64,000 nt of DNA from Bradyrhizobium cajani (GCF_009759665.1 NZ_WQNE01000009.1:146471-210470); one strand, 5' to 3'. Shown: positions 37,980 through 46,303, counted from the first letter of the stretch. Translations and numbers: made by a program. Notes: a model not told the origin generated them from the sequence alone.

Positions 37980-38387
37980 ATGAAACTGACCCAGGGCTGC
38001 TTCTCTTACCTGCCCGATCTGACCGACGACCAGATCTACAGCCAGGTGCAGTATTGCCTCGCCAATGGCTGGGCGGTGAACATCGAGTTCACCGACGATC
38101 CGCACCCCCGCAACACCTATTGGGAGATGTGGGGCCTGCCGATGTTCGATCTCCAGGACGCCGCCGGCGTGATGATGGAGCTTGCCGAGTGCCGCAGGGT
38201 CTACGGCGACCGCTACATTCGCATCAGCGGCTTCGATTCCAGCCACGGCTGGGAGTCGGTGCGGATCTCCTTCCTCGTCAACCGGCCGCCGCAGGAGGCG
38301 GAGTTCGAACTGGTGCGGCAGGAAGTGGCCGGCCGCGCGATCCGTTACACGACCGTGCGCAAGGCCGCGCAGCACGCAGCAACGTGA
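37980..38387 (+). CDS. cbbS: RuBisCO small subunit, form IC
   Basis: 135 residues: '[20 protein letters not shown]', '[20 protein letters not shown]', '[20 protein letters not shown]', then the C-terminal beta-hairpin extension of red-type small subunits ('[20 protein letters not shown]'). ATG 37980 with TGAGGAG upstream; 11 bases after cbbL. A strong hairpin follows the gene. Confidence 0.97.
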   Translation: MKLTQGCFSYLPDLTDDQIYSQVQYCLANGWAVNIEFTDDPHPRNTYWEMWGLPMFDLQDAAGVMMELAECRRVYGDRYIRISGFDSSHGWESVRISFLVNRPPQEAEFELVRQEVAGRAIRYTTVRKAAQHAAT

Positions 38388-38440
38388 TTCTTCGGTTCCG
38401 CGCGGAGCGCTCCCTGCTCCGCTTCCTTGGCGGACCACTG

Positions 38441-38470
38441 CTTCGCCGCTCCCCCGCGGCGAAGCCCTTT
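38441..38470 (+). terminator. Intercistronic hairpin between cbbS and cbbX
   Basis: Perfect 9-bp stem CTTCGCCGC/GCGGCGAAG (38441-38449, 38456-38464) with loop TCCCCC, then CCCTTTT. A smaller stem (GGAGCG...CTCC) lies just before. It probably acts as a partial terminator or 3' stabiliser that keeps cbbLS mRNA above cbbXE mRNA. Confidence 0.6.
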
Positions 38471-38484
38471 TCTTCGAGGTGCCG

Positions 38485-39417
38485 ATGCTCGATGTCCCCC
38501 ATGCCGCGACCACTGAGACGAACGAGACCACATTCGATCTTCGCCGCGAAGCCGAAGCGGCCGGGATCACCGAGACGCTGCAACAGCTCGAGCAGGAGCT
38601 GATCGGCCTGCGGCCGGTCAAGAACCGGGTGCGTCAGATCGCGTCGCTGCTGCTGGTCGAGCGCATCCGTCAGCGGGCCGGACTGGCCTCCGCGCCGCCG
38701 ACGCTGCACATGTCGTTCACCGGCAATCCCGGCACCGGCAAGACGACCGTTGCGCTGCGCATGGCCAAGATCCTGCACGGCCTCGGCTTCGTGCGGCGCG
38801 GTCAGGTGATCTCGGTGACGCGCGACGATCTCGTCGGCCAGTATATCGGCCACACCGCGCCGAAGACCAAGGAGATATTGAAGAAGGCGATGGGCGGGGT
38901 GCTATTCATCGATGAGGCCTATTATCTGCATCGCCCCGACAATGAGCGCGACTACGGTCAGGAGGCGATCGAGATCCTGCTTCAGGTGATGGAGAACCAG
39001 CGCGAGGACCTCGTCGTGATCCTCGCCGGCTATGGCGAGCGGATGACGAGCTTCTTCGCCTCCAATCCCGGCTTCCGCTCCCGCATCGCCCACCACATCG
39101 AATTTCCGGACTATGCGGAAGCAGAGCTGCTCGTCATCGCCGATCTGATGCTCAGGGAGCGCGGCTATCGCTTCTCGGCGGCGGCACGCGAGGCGTTCGA
39201 GAAATACATCGCGTTGCGCCGGACCCAGCCGTTCTTCTCCAATGCGCGCTCGATCCGCAACGCGGTCGATCGCATCCGCCTGCGGCAGGCCGATCGCCTG
39301 GTGTCCGATCTCGACCGGATGCTCGACGTTGCCGATCTCGAAACCATCGATCCGGCGGACGTCCTGGCGAGCCGGGTCTTCAGCGGCGGAGCCGATGTGC
39401 GGAGTGCAAAGCCATGA
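38485..39417 (+). CDS. cbbX: CbbX, red-type RuBisCO activase (AAA+)
   Basis: 310 residues. Walker A is GNPGTGKTT, Walker B is [11 protein letters not shown], sensor and arginine-finger regions are '[16 protein letters not shown]' and '[19 protein letters not shown]'. CbbX uses ATP and RuBP to pull the C-terminal tail of red-type CbbL and remove inhibitory sugar phosphates. Start ATG 38485 is where the family begins; the frame is open upstream through the hairpin. It overlaps the next gene by 4 bases. Confidence 0.96.
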   Translation: MLDVPHAATTETNETTFDLRREAEAAGITETLQQLEQELIGLRPVKNRVRQIASLLLVERIRQRAGLASAPPTLHMSFTGNPGTGKTTVALRMAKILHGLGFVRRGQVISVTRDDLVGQYIGHTAPKTKEILKKAMGGVLFIDEAYYLHRPDNERDYGQEAIEILLQVMENQREDLVVILAGYGERMTSFFASNPGFRSRIAHHIEFPDYAEAELLVIADLMLRERGYRFSAAAREAFEKYIALRRTQPFFSNARSIRNAVDRIRLRQADRLVSDLDRMLDVADLETIDPADVLASRVFSGGADVRSAKP

Positions 39418-40151
39418 GCAGAGAGATTCTTATTGCGCCCTCGATCCTGGCCGCAAACTTCGCGCGCCTCGGCGAGGAGATCGCCGCGATCGACGCCGCC
39501 GGCGCCGACTGGGTCCATTGCGATGTCATGGACGGGCATTTCGTCCCCAACATCAGCTTCGGCGCCGATGTCATCAAGGCAATCCGGCCGCTGACGGCGA
39601 AGATCTTCGACGTGCATCTCATGATCGCACCCGTCGATCCCTATCTCGAAGCGTTCGCGAAGGCCGGAGCCGACATCATCACCGTGCACGCCGAAGCCGG
39701 TCCGCATCTCGACCGCTCGCTCCAGGCGATCCGCGCGCTCGGCAAGAAGGCCGGTGTCAGCCTGTGCCCGGCGACGCCGGAAACCGCGATCGAATATGTG
39801 CTCGATCGTATCGATCTCGTGCTGGTGATGACGGTCAATCCCGGCTTCGGCGGCCAGTCGTTCCTCGAATCCCAGCTCGAGAAGATCCGACGAATTCGAA
39901 CCATGATCGGCGACCGGCCGATCCGGATCGAGGTCGACGGCGGTATCACGCGCGACAATGCAGCGGCTGTGGCTGCCGCGGGCGCCGATACGCTCGTGGC
40001 GGGTTCGGCGGTGTTCCGCGGCAAGAGCAGCGCGGACTATGCCGGCAACATCGCGGCCATTCGCATCGCTGCGGAGGCTGGCCGGCATCCGAAGCTGCAA
40101 GATGTGTCCGCGCGGCCGATGCGGGCGGGGGAGGGCGCACTCGTCCGGTAG
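39414..40151 (+). CDS. cbbE: Ribulose-phosphate 3-epimerase
   Basis: 245 residues, (beta/alpha)8 barrel. Signatures: '[20 protein letters not shown]', [15 protein letters not shown], 'DVHLMI', '[15 protein letters not shown]', '[13 protein letters not shown]'. It interconverts ribulose-5-phosphate and xylulose-5-phosphate. The ATG overlaps the cbbX stop (ATGA). It is the last gene of the operon. The C-terminus extends ~15 residues beyond the barrel. Confidence 0.95.
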   Translation: MSREILIAPSILAANFARLGEEIAAIDAAGADWVHCDVMDGHFVPNISFGADVIKAIRPLTAKIFDVHLMIAPVDPYLEAFAKAGADIITVHAEAGPHLDRSLQAIRALGKKAGVSLCPATPETAIEYVLDRIDLVLVMTVNPGFGGQSFLESQLEKIRRIRTMIGDRPIRIEVDGGITRDNAAAVAAAGADTLVAGSAVFRGKSSADYAGNIAAIRIAAEAGRHPKLQDVSARPMRAGEGALVR

Positions 40152-40162
40152 ACTACGGATAG

Positions 40163-40357
40163 GACATACGGCGCGCCGTCGGGTTGCTGGTTGTCCCACT
40201 CGTCGTCGCCGAAGGCGTGGAGACGGGAGCGCAGCGTGACTTCCTGACACGCGAGGCCTGCGAGGAGATGCAAGGCTATCTGGTCGGCCGGCCCGACCTG
40301 ATCGAGCACTATCTCGACCTGGTCGGTATGAATGTGGAGCGCCGTTTCTATGCCTAG
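40163..40357 (+). pseudogene. Remnant of an EAL-domain gene (3' end only)
   Basis: An open frame ends at TAG 40357 and encodes VVAEGVETGAQRDFL, CEEMQGYLVGRP and a short tail. This is the C-terminal signature of EAL cyclic-di-GMP phosphodiesterases (AEGVET...QGYL.GRP). The catalytic EAL motif and ~200 upstream residues are missing; a stop lies at 40160-40162. It follows cbbE by 11 bases. It is probably a fragment left by deletion; no start codon with a ribosome site is seen. Confidence 0.7.
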
Positions 40358-40526
40358 TGTGCCGGCCGGAGTTCCATGTCGACATTTGGAACGAAATTTA
40401 TTGCAGCCGTTTCTCGAAAATTAATCCGGATATGACCAGTTGTGCGGGCAGCAAATGTTTTGCATAACCGCCATCGGCCTGACGCAAATCTGGGCAATAA
40501 GCTCTGCGAATGCGAGGGAGGGTCTC

Positions 40527-40736
40527 ATGGAGAACGTACGTCGCTACCGGGCGCTGGCGTCCCTCTGTCGTCAGCAGGCGGCCTATCGGCCGCTCCAGAA
40601 CTGGGAACTCCTCGGCCAAGCCGAACATTTCGAATATCTTGCCGAAATTGCGCTGAAGGCGCATTTCGACGCGTGCAATGCGCAACGCGACGAGGACGTC
40701 GTGGCCACGGAATGGGAGACCCCTGCCGCGGCGTGA
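40527..40736 (+). CDS. Small conserved protein (ENVRRYR family, copy 2)
   Basis: 69 residues: 'MENVRRYRALASLCRQQAAY', 'LQNWELLGQAEHFEYLAEIA'. Paralogue of 29887-30084; the two flank the cbb operon. GGGAGG precedes ATG 40527. A GGAAC-N15-CGTT at 40388-40411 resembles an EcfG promoter but with spacing one base short. Function unknown. Confidence 0.75.
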   Translation: MENVRRYRALASLCRQQAAYRPLQNWELLGQAEHFEYLAEIALKAHFDACNAQRDEDVVATEWETPAAA

Positions 40737-40757
40737 CGGCACTCCTGTACCAACTCG

Positions 40758-41594
40758 CTAGTGCGACATCAGCGTCGGCACCGTCATGGCTTGCAGCATG
40801 GCGCGGGTGACACCGCCGAGAAAACGCTCCTGCAAGCGCGAATGGCCATAGCCGCCCATCACCAGGAGATCGAGGTTCTCATCGGCGGCCAGCGACAGGA
40901 TGGTCGGCTGAATGTCGGAGCGGGCGGCTGACAGGCTGACGATCCGGGCCGACAAGCCCTTCCGCGCCAAATGCCTTGCGAGCTGATCCGCCGAGGCTTC
41001 GCCGGGAACGGCATCCGCCTCGTTGATGGTGAGGATCACGATCTCTTCCGCTCTCAACAGGAACGACGTTGCGTCATGCACGGCGCGGGCGGCGACGCGG
41101 CTGCCGTCCCAGCAGATGCCGATCCGGTTCGCCTTGAACGCGCCGTTGAACGTGTACGGCAGAAACAGCACGGGGCCGCCGGCCTGGAACAAGACCTCGC
41201 GCGGCAGGTCGTTGTCGAACGAGCCGCGCTCGGGATCCGGCTGGAGCACGACGCTGAGGTCATAGAGCCGCGCCATTGCGCCGACCGAGGCCTCCGCATC
41301 CGCGGGGATCGCTGCCAGGGGATGGCAGGCGTAGGCGATGCCGGCGTTCTTCGCTTCGGTCTCGAAGACCGCCAGCGCCGTCTCGGCTCGTTCCTCCGCG
41401 CGCTCGCGCTCCATCTCGAACACGGAGGCAACTGCGGCGCCGCCGTCCAGTACATAGGCCGTGCTGGTCGTGACGTAACCGACAGCGACCGCGTCCAGCC
41501 GGGCGTTGAGGCCTGCAGCCAGCGAGATCGCGCCGTCGATTGCGGACCGCATCGGCCGCTCGGTCGGGATATGGACGAGAATGTCTTTGATCAT
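40758..41594 (-). CDS. Universal stress protein, tandem UspA domains
   Basis: 278 residues with two UspA-like halves. The first begins 'IKDILVHIPTERPMRSAIDG'; the second has 'RIGICWDGSRVAARAVHDAT' and ends 'DLLVMGGYGHSRLQERFLGG'. That stretch matches the family G-x2-G-x9-G(S/T) nucleotide loop. ATG 41594 has GGAGG 7 bases upstream and starts the first domain; an upstream in-frame start at 41717 adds unrelated residues. It stands divergent from the HtrA gene. Confidence 0.9.
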   Translation of the reverse strand: MIKDILVHIPTERPMRSAIDGAISLAAGLNARLDAVAVGYVTTSTAYVLDGGAAVASVFEMERERAEERAETALAVFETEAKNAGIAYACHPLAAIPADAEASVGAMARLYDLSVVLQPDPERGSFDNDLPREVLFQAGGPVLFLPYTFNGAFKANRIGICWDGSRVAARAVHDATSFLLRAEEIVILTINEADAVPGEASADQLARHLARKGLSARIVSLSAARSDIQPTILSLAADENLDLLVMGGYGHSRLQERFLGGVTRAMLQAMTVPTLMSH

Positions 41595-41803
41595 GGCGTC
41601 CCTCCGATGGATGTCCTCTGGTCCCTCCAATCTTCCATTGCGCTTGAGACCCGCGTTGAGCTGCATCAAATGCGCTGCAGAAACTTTGCCGGGGTGTGGC
41701 GGGACATTCTTTGCCAAGATTTAATCGCATGGACGGGACGCCGTAAGGTGCAAGCCACCATGTTGCGGGCAAGGCGACACCTTCCCAACATGGACATTTC
41801 GAC

Positions 41804-43342
41804 ATGAACGACCGCGTCAATTCCGACACCACCACGTCCCGCAAGATATTGAGGCCGCGCCGGCTGGCGCTGCTCGGCACCGTGGCCGCCCTTGGCGTGG
41901 CCGTGCTGGCGAGTGCTCCCGGCTCCTCGCCGCTTGCGACCTCGTTCGTTGCGCCGGCCCACGCCGCAGAGACGGGCGCGACTCCGCAGGGCTTTGGCGA
42001 TCTCGTCGCCAGGGTCAAACCTGCCGTCATCTCGGTGCGGGTCAAGATCGACCGGGACAACGACAAGAGCGCGATGCTGCAGCAGAACCGGATGGACTCG
42101 GACGAGGACTCGCCGTTCGATCAGTTCTCGCGGCAGTTCGGCTTCCGCGCCCCGGGTGGCATGAACGGCATGCCGCGCCAGCGCCACCAGATGATCACCG
42201 GTGAGGGCTCCGGCTTCTTCATTTCGGCCGACGGCTATGCCGTGACCAACAACCACGTCGTCGACCATGCCGAGTCCGTGCAAGTGACGACGGACGACGG
42301 CGCGGTCTACACCGCGAAGGTGGTCGGCACCGATCCGAAGACCGATCTCGCGCTGATCAAGGTCGAGGGCAAGAAGGACTTTCCGTTCGTCAAATTCTCC
42401 GACCAGAAGCCGCGGATCGGCGACTGGGTGGTCGCTGTCGGCAATCCCTTCGGGCTCGGCGGCACCGTCACCGCCGGCATTGTCTCGGCCAGCGGCCGCG
42501 ACATCGGCAACGGTCCCTATGACGACTTCATCCAAATCGACGCGCCGATCAACAAGGGCAATTCCGGCGGTCCGGCTTTCGACATGAACGGCAACGTGAT
42601 CGGCGTGAACACCGCGATCTTCTCGCCCTCCGGCGGCTCGGTCGGCATCGGCTTCGACATTCCGGCCTCGACTGCAAAGCTCGTCATCGCGCAGCTCAAG
42701 GACAAGGGTGCCGTCACGCGCGGCTGGCTCGGCGTGCAGGTGCAGCCGGTGACCTCCGACATCGCCGACAGCCTCGGCCTGAAGGAGGCGCGCGGCGCGA
42801 TCGTCGACAATCCGCAAGCCGATAGTCCGGCGGCGAAGGCCGGCATCGAGGCGGGCGACGTCATCACCGCGGTCAACGGCACGGCGGTCAAGGATTCCCG
42901 CGATCTCGCCCGCACCATCGCCACCCTGGCGCCCGGCAGCTCGGTGAAGCTCGACGTCTTCCACAAGGGCGAGAGCAAGACAATGACGCTCACGCTCGGC
43001 GAATTGCCGAACGAGCGGCAGGCCAAGGGCAAGGACTCCGACAACAAGGTGCAGCCGGGCACCGGCACGCCGCGTCTCGGGCTCGGTCTGGCTCCGGCGG
43101 CTGAGGTCCAGGGCGCCGGCCAGAAGGGCGTCGTCGTCACCGAGGTCGATCCGCAAGGGCCGGCCGCGCAGCGCGGCATCCAGACCGGCGACGTCATCCT
43201 CAATGTCGGCGGCAAGGCCGTCGCCAATGTCGCCGATGTCCGCTCGGAGCTGGCGCAGGCCAAATCGTCCGGCAAGCGCAGCGTGCTGTTGCAGGTCAAG
43301 ACCGCGGATGCGACCCGGTTCGTTGCGGTGCCGCTCGCATAA
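41804..43342 (+). CDS. Do/DegP-type serine endoprotease
   Basis: 512 residues: an N-terminal signal or anchor segment (LALLGTVAALGVAVLASAPG), then a trypsin-like domain with the triad His ~151 (NNHVVDHA), Asp ~181 (TDLALIK) and Ser ~254 (GNSGGPAF). Two PDZ domains follow (~300-400 and ~415-505), as in DegP/DegQ. It degrades or refolds damaged envelope proteins in the periplasm. A clean terminator follows at 43371. It could be called degP or mucD; I leave the symbol open. Confidence 0.95.
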   Translation: MNDRVNSDTTTSRKILRPRRLALLGTVAALGVAVLASAPGSSPLATSFVAPAHAAETGATPQGFGDLVARVKPAVISVRVKIDRDNDKSAMLQQNRMDSDEDSPFDQFSRQFGFRAPGGMNGMPRQRHQMITGEGSGFFISADGYAVTNNHVVDHAESVQVTTDDGAVYTAKVVGTDPKTDLALIKVEGKKDFPFVKFSDQKPRIGDWVVAVGNPFGLGGTVTAGIVSASGRDIGNGPYDDFIQIDAPINKGNSGGPAFDMNGNVIGVNTAIFSPSGGSVGIGFDIPASTAKLVIAQLKDKGAVTRGWLGVQVQPVTSDIADSLGLKEARGAIVDNPQADSPAAKAGIEAGDVITAVNGTAVKDSRDLARTIATLAPGSSVKLDVFHKGESKTMTLTLGELPNERQAKGKDSDNKVQPGTGTPRLGLGLAPAAEVQGAGQKGVVVTEVDPQGPAAQRGIQTGDVILNVGGKAVANVADVRSELAQAKSSGKRSVLLQVKTADATRFVAVPLA

Positions 43343-43370
43343 GGCGAACCTCGATCGGTACAAATCCAGA

Positions 43371-43393
43371 AAGGCGGCCCTCGGGCCGCCTTT
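43371..43393 (+). terminator. Rho-independent terminator after the Do protease
   Basis: Stem GGCGGCCC/GGGCCGCC (43373-43390) with a two-base tip, flanked by AA and TTT. Confidence 0.8.
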
Positions 43394-43613
43394 CGTATTC
43401 GCGCTCAGGATTCCCACAGGCCTGCGATAACATTCTCGTTAACGGCAGAGAGGGTGACGCGGTTCGTCCGAAAAAGCCGTGTTCGGCCATCACACTTTCT
43501 GGCCGCGCATCTGCTCTGCGGCAACGATGCTGCCGAGGCAGGTTGCAGGCGTGGAACTTCGAACTTGCCGCTGCTTTGTGGAACTGCGGTCGTTCACATT
43601 GATCGGTGCCGAC

Positions 43614-43976
43614 ATGGATCGATTGAAGCTCTCGCTGTGGAGTGCGCTGCTCGCGGTGCCATTGGTGTTGTCGGCCGGAAGCGCGCTGGGGCGCGATGAT
43701 GGCCGCTACGCCGACTCACCCCTGAAACCCTGGTTCGACAGCTTGCGCAGTCACCTCGGTCCGTGCTGCTCGGATGCGGATGGCTTCGCCGTCGCCGATC
43801 CCGACTGGGAGTCGCACAACGGGCACTACCGCGTGCGACTGGACGGGCAGTGGGTCGAGGTGCCGGATGAAGCCGTCATCACCGAGCCGAACCGGGCCGG
43901 CCGCACCATGGTCTGGCCGGTGAAGACCGCATTCGGGATTTCGATCCGCTGCTTCATGCCGGGCAGCATGATCTGA
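43614..43976 (+). CDS. Small secreted hypothetical protein
   Basis: 120 residues with a signal peptide ('LWSALLAVPLVLSAGSALGR'). The mature part has 'LGPCCSDADGFAVADPDWES', 'YRVRLDGQWVEVPDEAVI' and 'GISIRCFMPGSMI' with three Cys. Similar small periplasmic proteins are common in Bradyrhizobium. ATG 43614 is preferred, because the frame upstream to 43479 has no signal peptide. Convergent with the next gene, 9 bases apart. Confidence 0.75.
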   Translation: MDRLKLSLWSALLAVPLVLSAGSALGRDDGRYADSPLKPWFDSLRSHLGPCCSDADGFAVADPDWESHNGHYRVRLDGQWVEVPDEAVITEPNRAGRTMVWPVKTAFGISIRCFMPGSMI

Positions 43977-43985
43977 CGCCGCAGG

Positions 43986-44270
43986 TCAGCGCGACCGCTT
44001 GGTGGATTTGCGCTTCGACGATTTCTTTGACGTCTTCGTCTTTGACGTCTTCTTGGAAGCCTTCCGCTTCGAAGCCTTCTTCGGGACCTTCTTGCCCTTC
44101 TTGCGTGCCTTCGACAGTCCGATCGCGATCGCCTGCTTGCGGCTCTTCACGCCTCCGCCGCGACCGCCACGTCCGCTTTTGGCGGTACCTTTCTTGTAGC
44201 GTCGCATCTCGCTTTCGACATCGCTGCCGGAGCTGCGCGAGTAGCGGCGCTTCTTTGCCTTGCGTGCCAT
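43986..44270 (-). CDS. Histone-H1-like, lysine-rich protein (DUF6496-like)
   Basis: 94 residues, extremely basic. The N-terminal half has 'SEMRRYKKGTAKSGRGGRGG' and 'SRKQAIAIGLSKARKKGKKV', as in DUF6496. The C-terminal half is a Lys/Ser/Thr repeat tail (KKASKRKASKKTSKTKTSKK) like histone H1, so DNA binding is likely. ATG 44270 with GGGAGA upstream. An EcfG-type promoter lies at 44296-44320, so it is likely a general-stress protein that compacts or protects DNA. Confidence 0.82.
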   Translation of the reverse strand: MARKAKKRRYSRSSGSDVESEMRRYKKGTAKSGRGGRGGGVKSRKQAIAIGLSKARKKGKKVPKKASKRKASKKTSKTKTSKKSSKRKSTKRSR

Positions 44271-44295
44271 GCATATTCTCCCTTGGCCGGGGAAG

Positions 44296-44320
44296 AACCG
44301 TTCGATGCCGGCATGGTTCC
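44296..44320 (-). promoter_or_regulatory. EcfG-type promoter before the H1-like gene
   Basis: On the minus strand: GGAAC (44320-44316), N16, GGTT (44299-44296). This matches the published Bradyrhizobium EcfG consensus GGAAC-N16/17-CGTT except for the C. It lies 25 bases before ATG 44270. Confidence 0.7.
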
Positions 44321-44362
44321 GCAAGCACGCCGGCAGCACGTTCCGGATGAGCGAGGCAAAGC

Positions 44363-44557
44363 CTAAAAGGAGTTCGCCAACTCGATCTCCGCCTCCAGCA
44401 CCTGGATGCGCCGCGCAGCCTCGGTGAAGGACAGATCCCGCGCATATTGTGCCGGCTGATACGCCTCTTCGCTGAGCCGCTTCAGCCTCAGTCCCTGCGC
44501 CCGGGTCATCTGCTCGTTAAGGAAAATCCTGGCGTCGTATCTACCCTGCACCTGCAT
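44363..44557 (-). CDS. Small protein, DUF3072-like
   Basis: 64 residues. The core 'MTRAQGLRLKRLSEEAYQPA' then 'LSFTEAARRIQVLEAEIE' resembles the short DUF3072 family. GGAGG precedes ATG 44557. It is divergent from the next gene, with a LexA-type box between them. Confidence 0.7.
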   Translation of the reverse strand: MQVQGRYDARIFLNEQMTRAQGLRLKRLSEEAYQPAQYARDLSFTEAARRIQVLEAEIELANSF

Positions 44558-44594
44558 GTCGCTCCTCCGTCCTGAAATCGTGACTTGACTATAT

Positions 44595-44609
44595 GTTCTT
44601 ATTTTGTTC
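44595..44609. promoter_or_regulatory. LexA-type SOS box GTTC-N7-GTTC
   Basis: GTTC (44595-44598), N7, GTTC (44606-44609), the alphaproteobacterial LexA direct-repeat operator. It lies 9 bases before ATG 44619 and 37 bases before ATG 44557, within an AT-rich promoter with TTGACT at 44585-44590. Confidence 0.55.
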
Positions 44610-44618
44610 TAACAAGCC

Positions 44619-44894
44619 ATGGACAACAGGATTAATGAAATCAGACGCAAAATCAGTGCCTTGAGGCTCGAAATGGCCGATGTCGAGGCGTCCGTGCGTG
44701 ACCTCGTCGATCGCGATCGCGATTGCACCGAACAGGCGCTTTCGCAGATGGGCTTGCGGCGGAAAATCAACTTGCTGATCGCCGAATGGAAGGCAGCCGG
44801 CGGCGGCGATGTCCTGCCGGATGTCCGCGATCGCGTGAGTCTTCGCTCAGTGACGAAAGCCGGCAATCTTGTGCGCGCGGTCGCGCGCCGCTGA
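44619..44894 (+). CDS. Small coiled-coil protein
   Basis: 91 residues: 'INEIRRKISALRLEMADVEA', 'LVDRDRDCTEQALSQMGLRR', 'INLLIAEWKAAGGGD'. Strongly helical and charged, no membrane segment. The LexA-type box just upstream suggests DNA-damage control. No ribosome site is obvious, so translation may be leaderless or weak. Followed 18 bases later by another small gene. Confidence 0.7.
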   Translation: MDNRINEIRRKISALRLEMADVEASVRDLVDRDRDCTEQALSQMGLRRKINLLIAEWKAAGGGDVLPDVRDRVSLRSVTKAGNLVRAVARR

Positions 44895-44912
44895 GACCTT
44901 TGGGAGCGCGCC

Positions 44913-45113
44913 GTGGAGGAAGACCCGGACACGTACCGGATCTTGAGGCTGCGCGCCGAGATCCTCGAACTGGGCTCCGCGATCCGGCAATTGCAGCGGG
45001 AGGGTCTCGACGATGCTGCGGCCCAGCTCCTGATCGCGCGCAAGCGCGCGCAGCTCGAGCATCTCGTGAAATCGAATTCCGCGGCAAGGCGCCTTAACAT
45101 CAAGGCGCCTTAA
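44913..45113 (+). CDS. Small coiled-coil protein
   Basis: 66 residues with a GTG start (GGGAGCGCC upstream): 'YRILRLRAEILELGSAIRQL', 'LDDAAAQLLIARKRAQLEHL'. Helical, soluble. It follows the previous gene closely and is probably co-transcribed. Confidence 0.65.
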   Translation: MEEDPDTYRILRLRAEILELGSAIRQLQREGLDDAAAQLLIARKRAQLEHLVKSNSAARRLNIKAP

Positions 45114-45172
45114 CATCACTGACATCCGACGCAGCTAAGGCGTGCACGCACGCGACATGCTGGAGATTGTCG

Positions 45173-45376
45173 ATGTCGTCGAAGGCCGAACTGGCCGCCC
45201 TGCTGCGGGCGGTGCTCGACGAGGTCTGCGCCAACGTCCCGTTATCCGATGCAGCGACGCGCCAGCGCGTTGCCGCGAAGCTGCGCGAAACGTTGCGCGG
45301 CGATCGTTGCTCGCTGGAGGATTTGAAGCAGGCCGGCCGCGATGCGCTGATCAGCGCGCCGACCATGTGGCGCTAG
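45173..45376 (+). CDS. Small hypothetical protein
   Basis: 67 residues: 'SSKAELAALLRAVLDEVCAN', 'RQRVAAKLRETLRGDRCSLE', then a GRDALISAPTMWR end. ATG 45173 has GGAG 7 bases upstream. Amphipathic helices; similar short proteins recur in Bradyrhizobium genomes. Its stop overlaps the start of a dispersed repeat. Confidence 0.7.
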   Translation: MSSKAELAALLRAVLDEVCANVPLSDAATRQRVAAKLRETLRGDRCSLEDLKQAGRDALISAPTMWR

Positions 45377-45496
45377 AGCATGACCCGGAAAAGTGTGATG
45401 CGGTTTTCCCTCGCGACAAACCCGGAACGCGTTTGCGCGGAGATCATGCGCAAGCAATAACCTAAAGCGCGATGACGATCTCATCGCGCTTTAGGG
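45377..45496. repeat. Dispersed repeat (GAGCATGACCCGGAAAAG type) with terminal hairpin
   Basis: AGCATGACCCGGAAAAGTGTG is related to the repeat at 5687-5736. It ends in a stem TAAAGCGCGATGA/TCATCGCGCTTTA (45463-45493). No coding sequence is present. Confidence 0.55.
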
Positions 45497-45522
45497 GAGG
45501 GCGCCTGCACGCCACAGATCGT

Positions 45523-45554
45523 CGAAGAGCCCCGCGTCGATGCGGGGCTCTTCG
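45523..45554. terminator. Bidirectional terminator-like hairpin
   Basis: Perfect 13-bp stem CGAAGAGCCCCGC/GCGGGGCTCTTCG with a 6-base loop, between convergent genes 45376(+) and 45575(-). There is no strong T-run. Confidence 0.65.
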
Positions 45555-45574
45555 GATTGCCTACCGGCCAGAGC

Positions 45575-45808
45575 TCACTTGGTGTTGCTCATGCCCTTGG
45601 TCATCGTGCCGCTTTGGTCGGAGCCGGCAGAACCACCCTGGCCGGACGGATCTGCGCCCTTGGAGGCCTTGGTGCTGGCGCCGGTTGTCTGCGACGATGA
45701 CATCGAGGATCCATGCTTGGCCTTGCTGGACTTGGCCTGCGCGGCAAACGGAGCGGCGGCGAGGCCGGTTGCCAACATTACGGCGAGAGCGAGCTTGGTC
45801 GTCTTCAT
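45575..45808 (-). CDS. Small secreted Ser/Thr/Gly-rich protein
   Basis: 77 residues. A signal peptide (LALAVMLATGLAAAPFAAQA) is followed by a low-complexity hydrophilic tail (SSKAKHGSSMSSSQTTGAST), so the protein is probably disordered in the periplasm. An EcfG-type promoter is present at 45847-45871. No known family. Confidence 0.75.
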   Translation of the reverse strand: MKTTKLALAVMLATGLAAAPFAAQAKSSKAKHGSSMSSSQTTGASTKASKGADPSGQGGSAGSDQSGTMTKGMSNTK

Positions 45809-45846
45809 GCGCGGGAACTCCCTGAGTTAAATTGACGCAGGCAGCC

Positions 45847-45871
45847 AACCGCTGTTCGCTGCAGGAGTTCC
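45847..45871 (-). promoter_or_regulatory. EcfG-type promoter before 45808
   Basis: Minus strand: GGAAC (45871-45867), N16, GGTT (45850-45847), 39 bases before the start codon. Confidence 0.7.
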
Positions 45872-45904
45872 CAACAAAAGCCGGTCCCGTGCATCACGCA
45901 CGCT

Positions 45905-46162
45905 TCAAGATTCCTTGTCCTCCACGATGATGAACACGACGCCCGTGAGCGTCGCGCCGATCGTGAACGTCGTCACCAGTGTGAGGGCAAAGACGAGAAC
46001 GGTCTGACTTCCGCCGTTGTTCAGCAGGTTTGCGACCGCCGGATTGGACATGATGAGCGCAAGACCGAATGCGAGGCCGAGAGCTGCGCCCATCATCGCA
46101 TGCGTCATCAGCTTGATGATGCCGGCGGGAGAGATCAGGCTCGACGATTTTTTCGCGCGCAT
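45905..46162 (-). CDS. Small two-span membrane protein
   Basis: 85 residues with two hydrophobic segments, 'MMGAALGLAFGLALIMSNPA' and 'VLVFALTLVTTFTIGATLTG'. The N-terminus is basic. The preferred start is ATG 46162, because the promoter at 46189-46213 has its -10 half 27 bases upstream; an earlier ATG at 46189 falls inside the promoter. The near-perfect EcfG-type promoter marks it as a stress-response membrane protein. Function unknown. Confidence 0.75.
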   Translation of the reverse strand: MRAKKSSSLISPAGIIKLMTHAMMGAALGLAFGLALIMSNPAVANLLNNGGSQTVLVFALTLVTTFTIGATLTGVVFIIVEDKES

Positions 46163-46188
46163 GGAACTGCATCCCGATCTGGCATGCA

Positions 46189-46213
46189 AACGCGCGCGAC
46201 GCTCGCGGGTTCC
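46189..46213 (-). promoter_or_regulatory. EcfG-type promoter, exact consensus
   Basis: Minus strand: GGAAC (46213-46209), N16, CGTT (46192-46189). This is an exact match to the published consensus. Confidence 0.8.
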
Positions 46214-46303
46214 ATCCTGAATGAAGGAATTGTCATTGTCCGCTTCATCCGAGGTTCATGCCGGGCCTGCGAGGATGAACGCCATCAACACGGGAATATT
46301 GAT

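Noticed and set aside
40388..40411. GGAAC-N15-CGTT before the small gene at 40527 as an EcfG promoter
   Set aside because: Sequence halves fit but the spacer is one base short; kept only as a remark, not as a feature.
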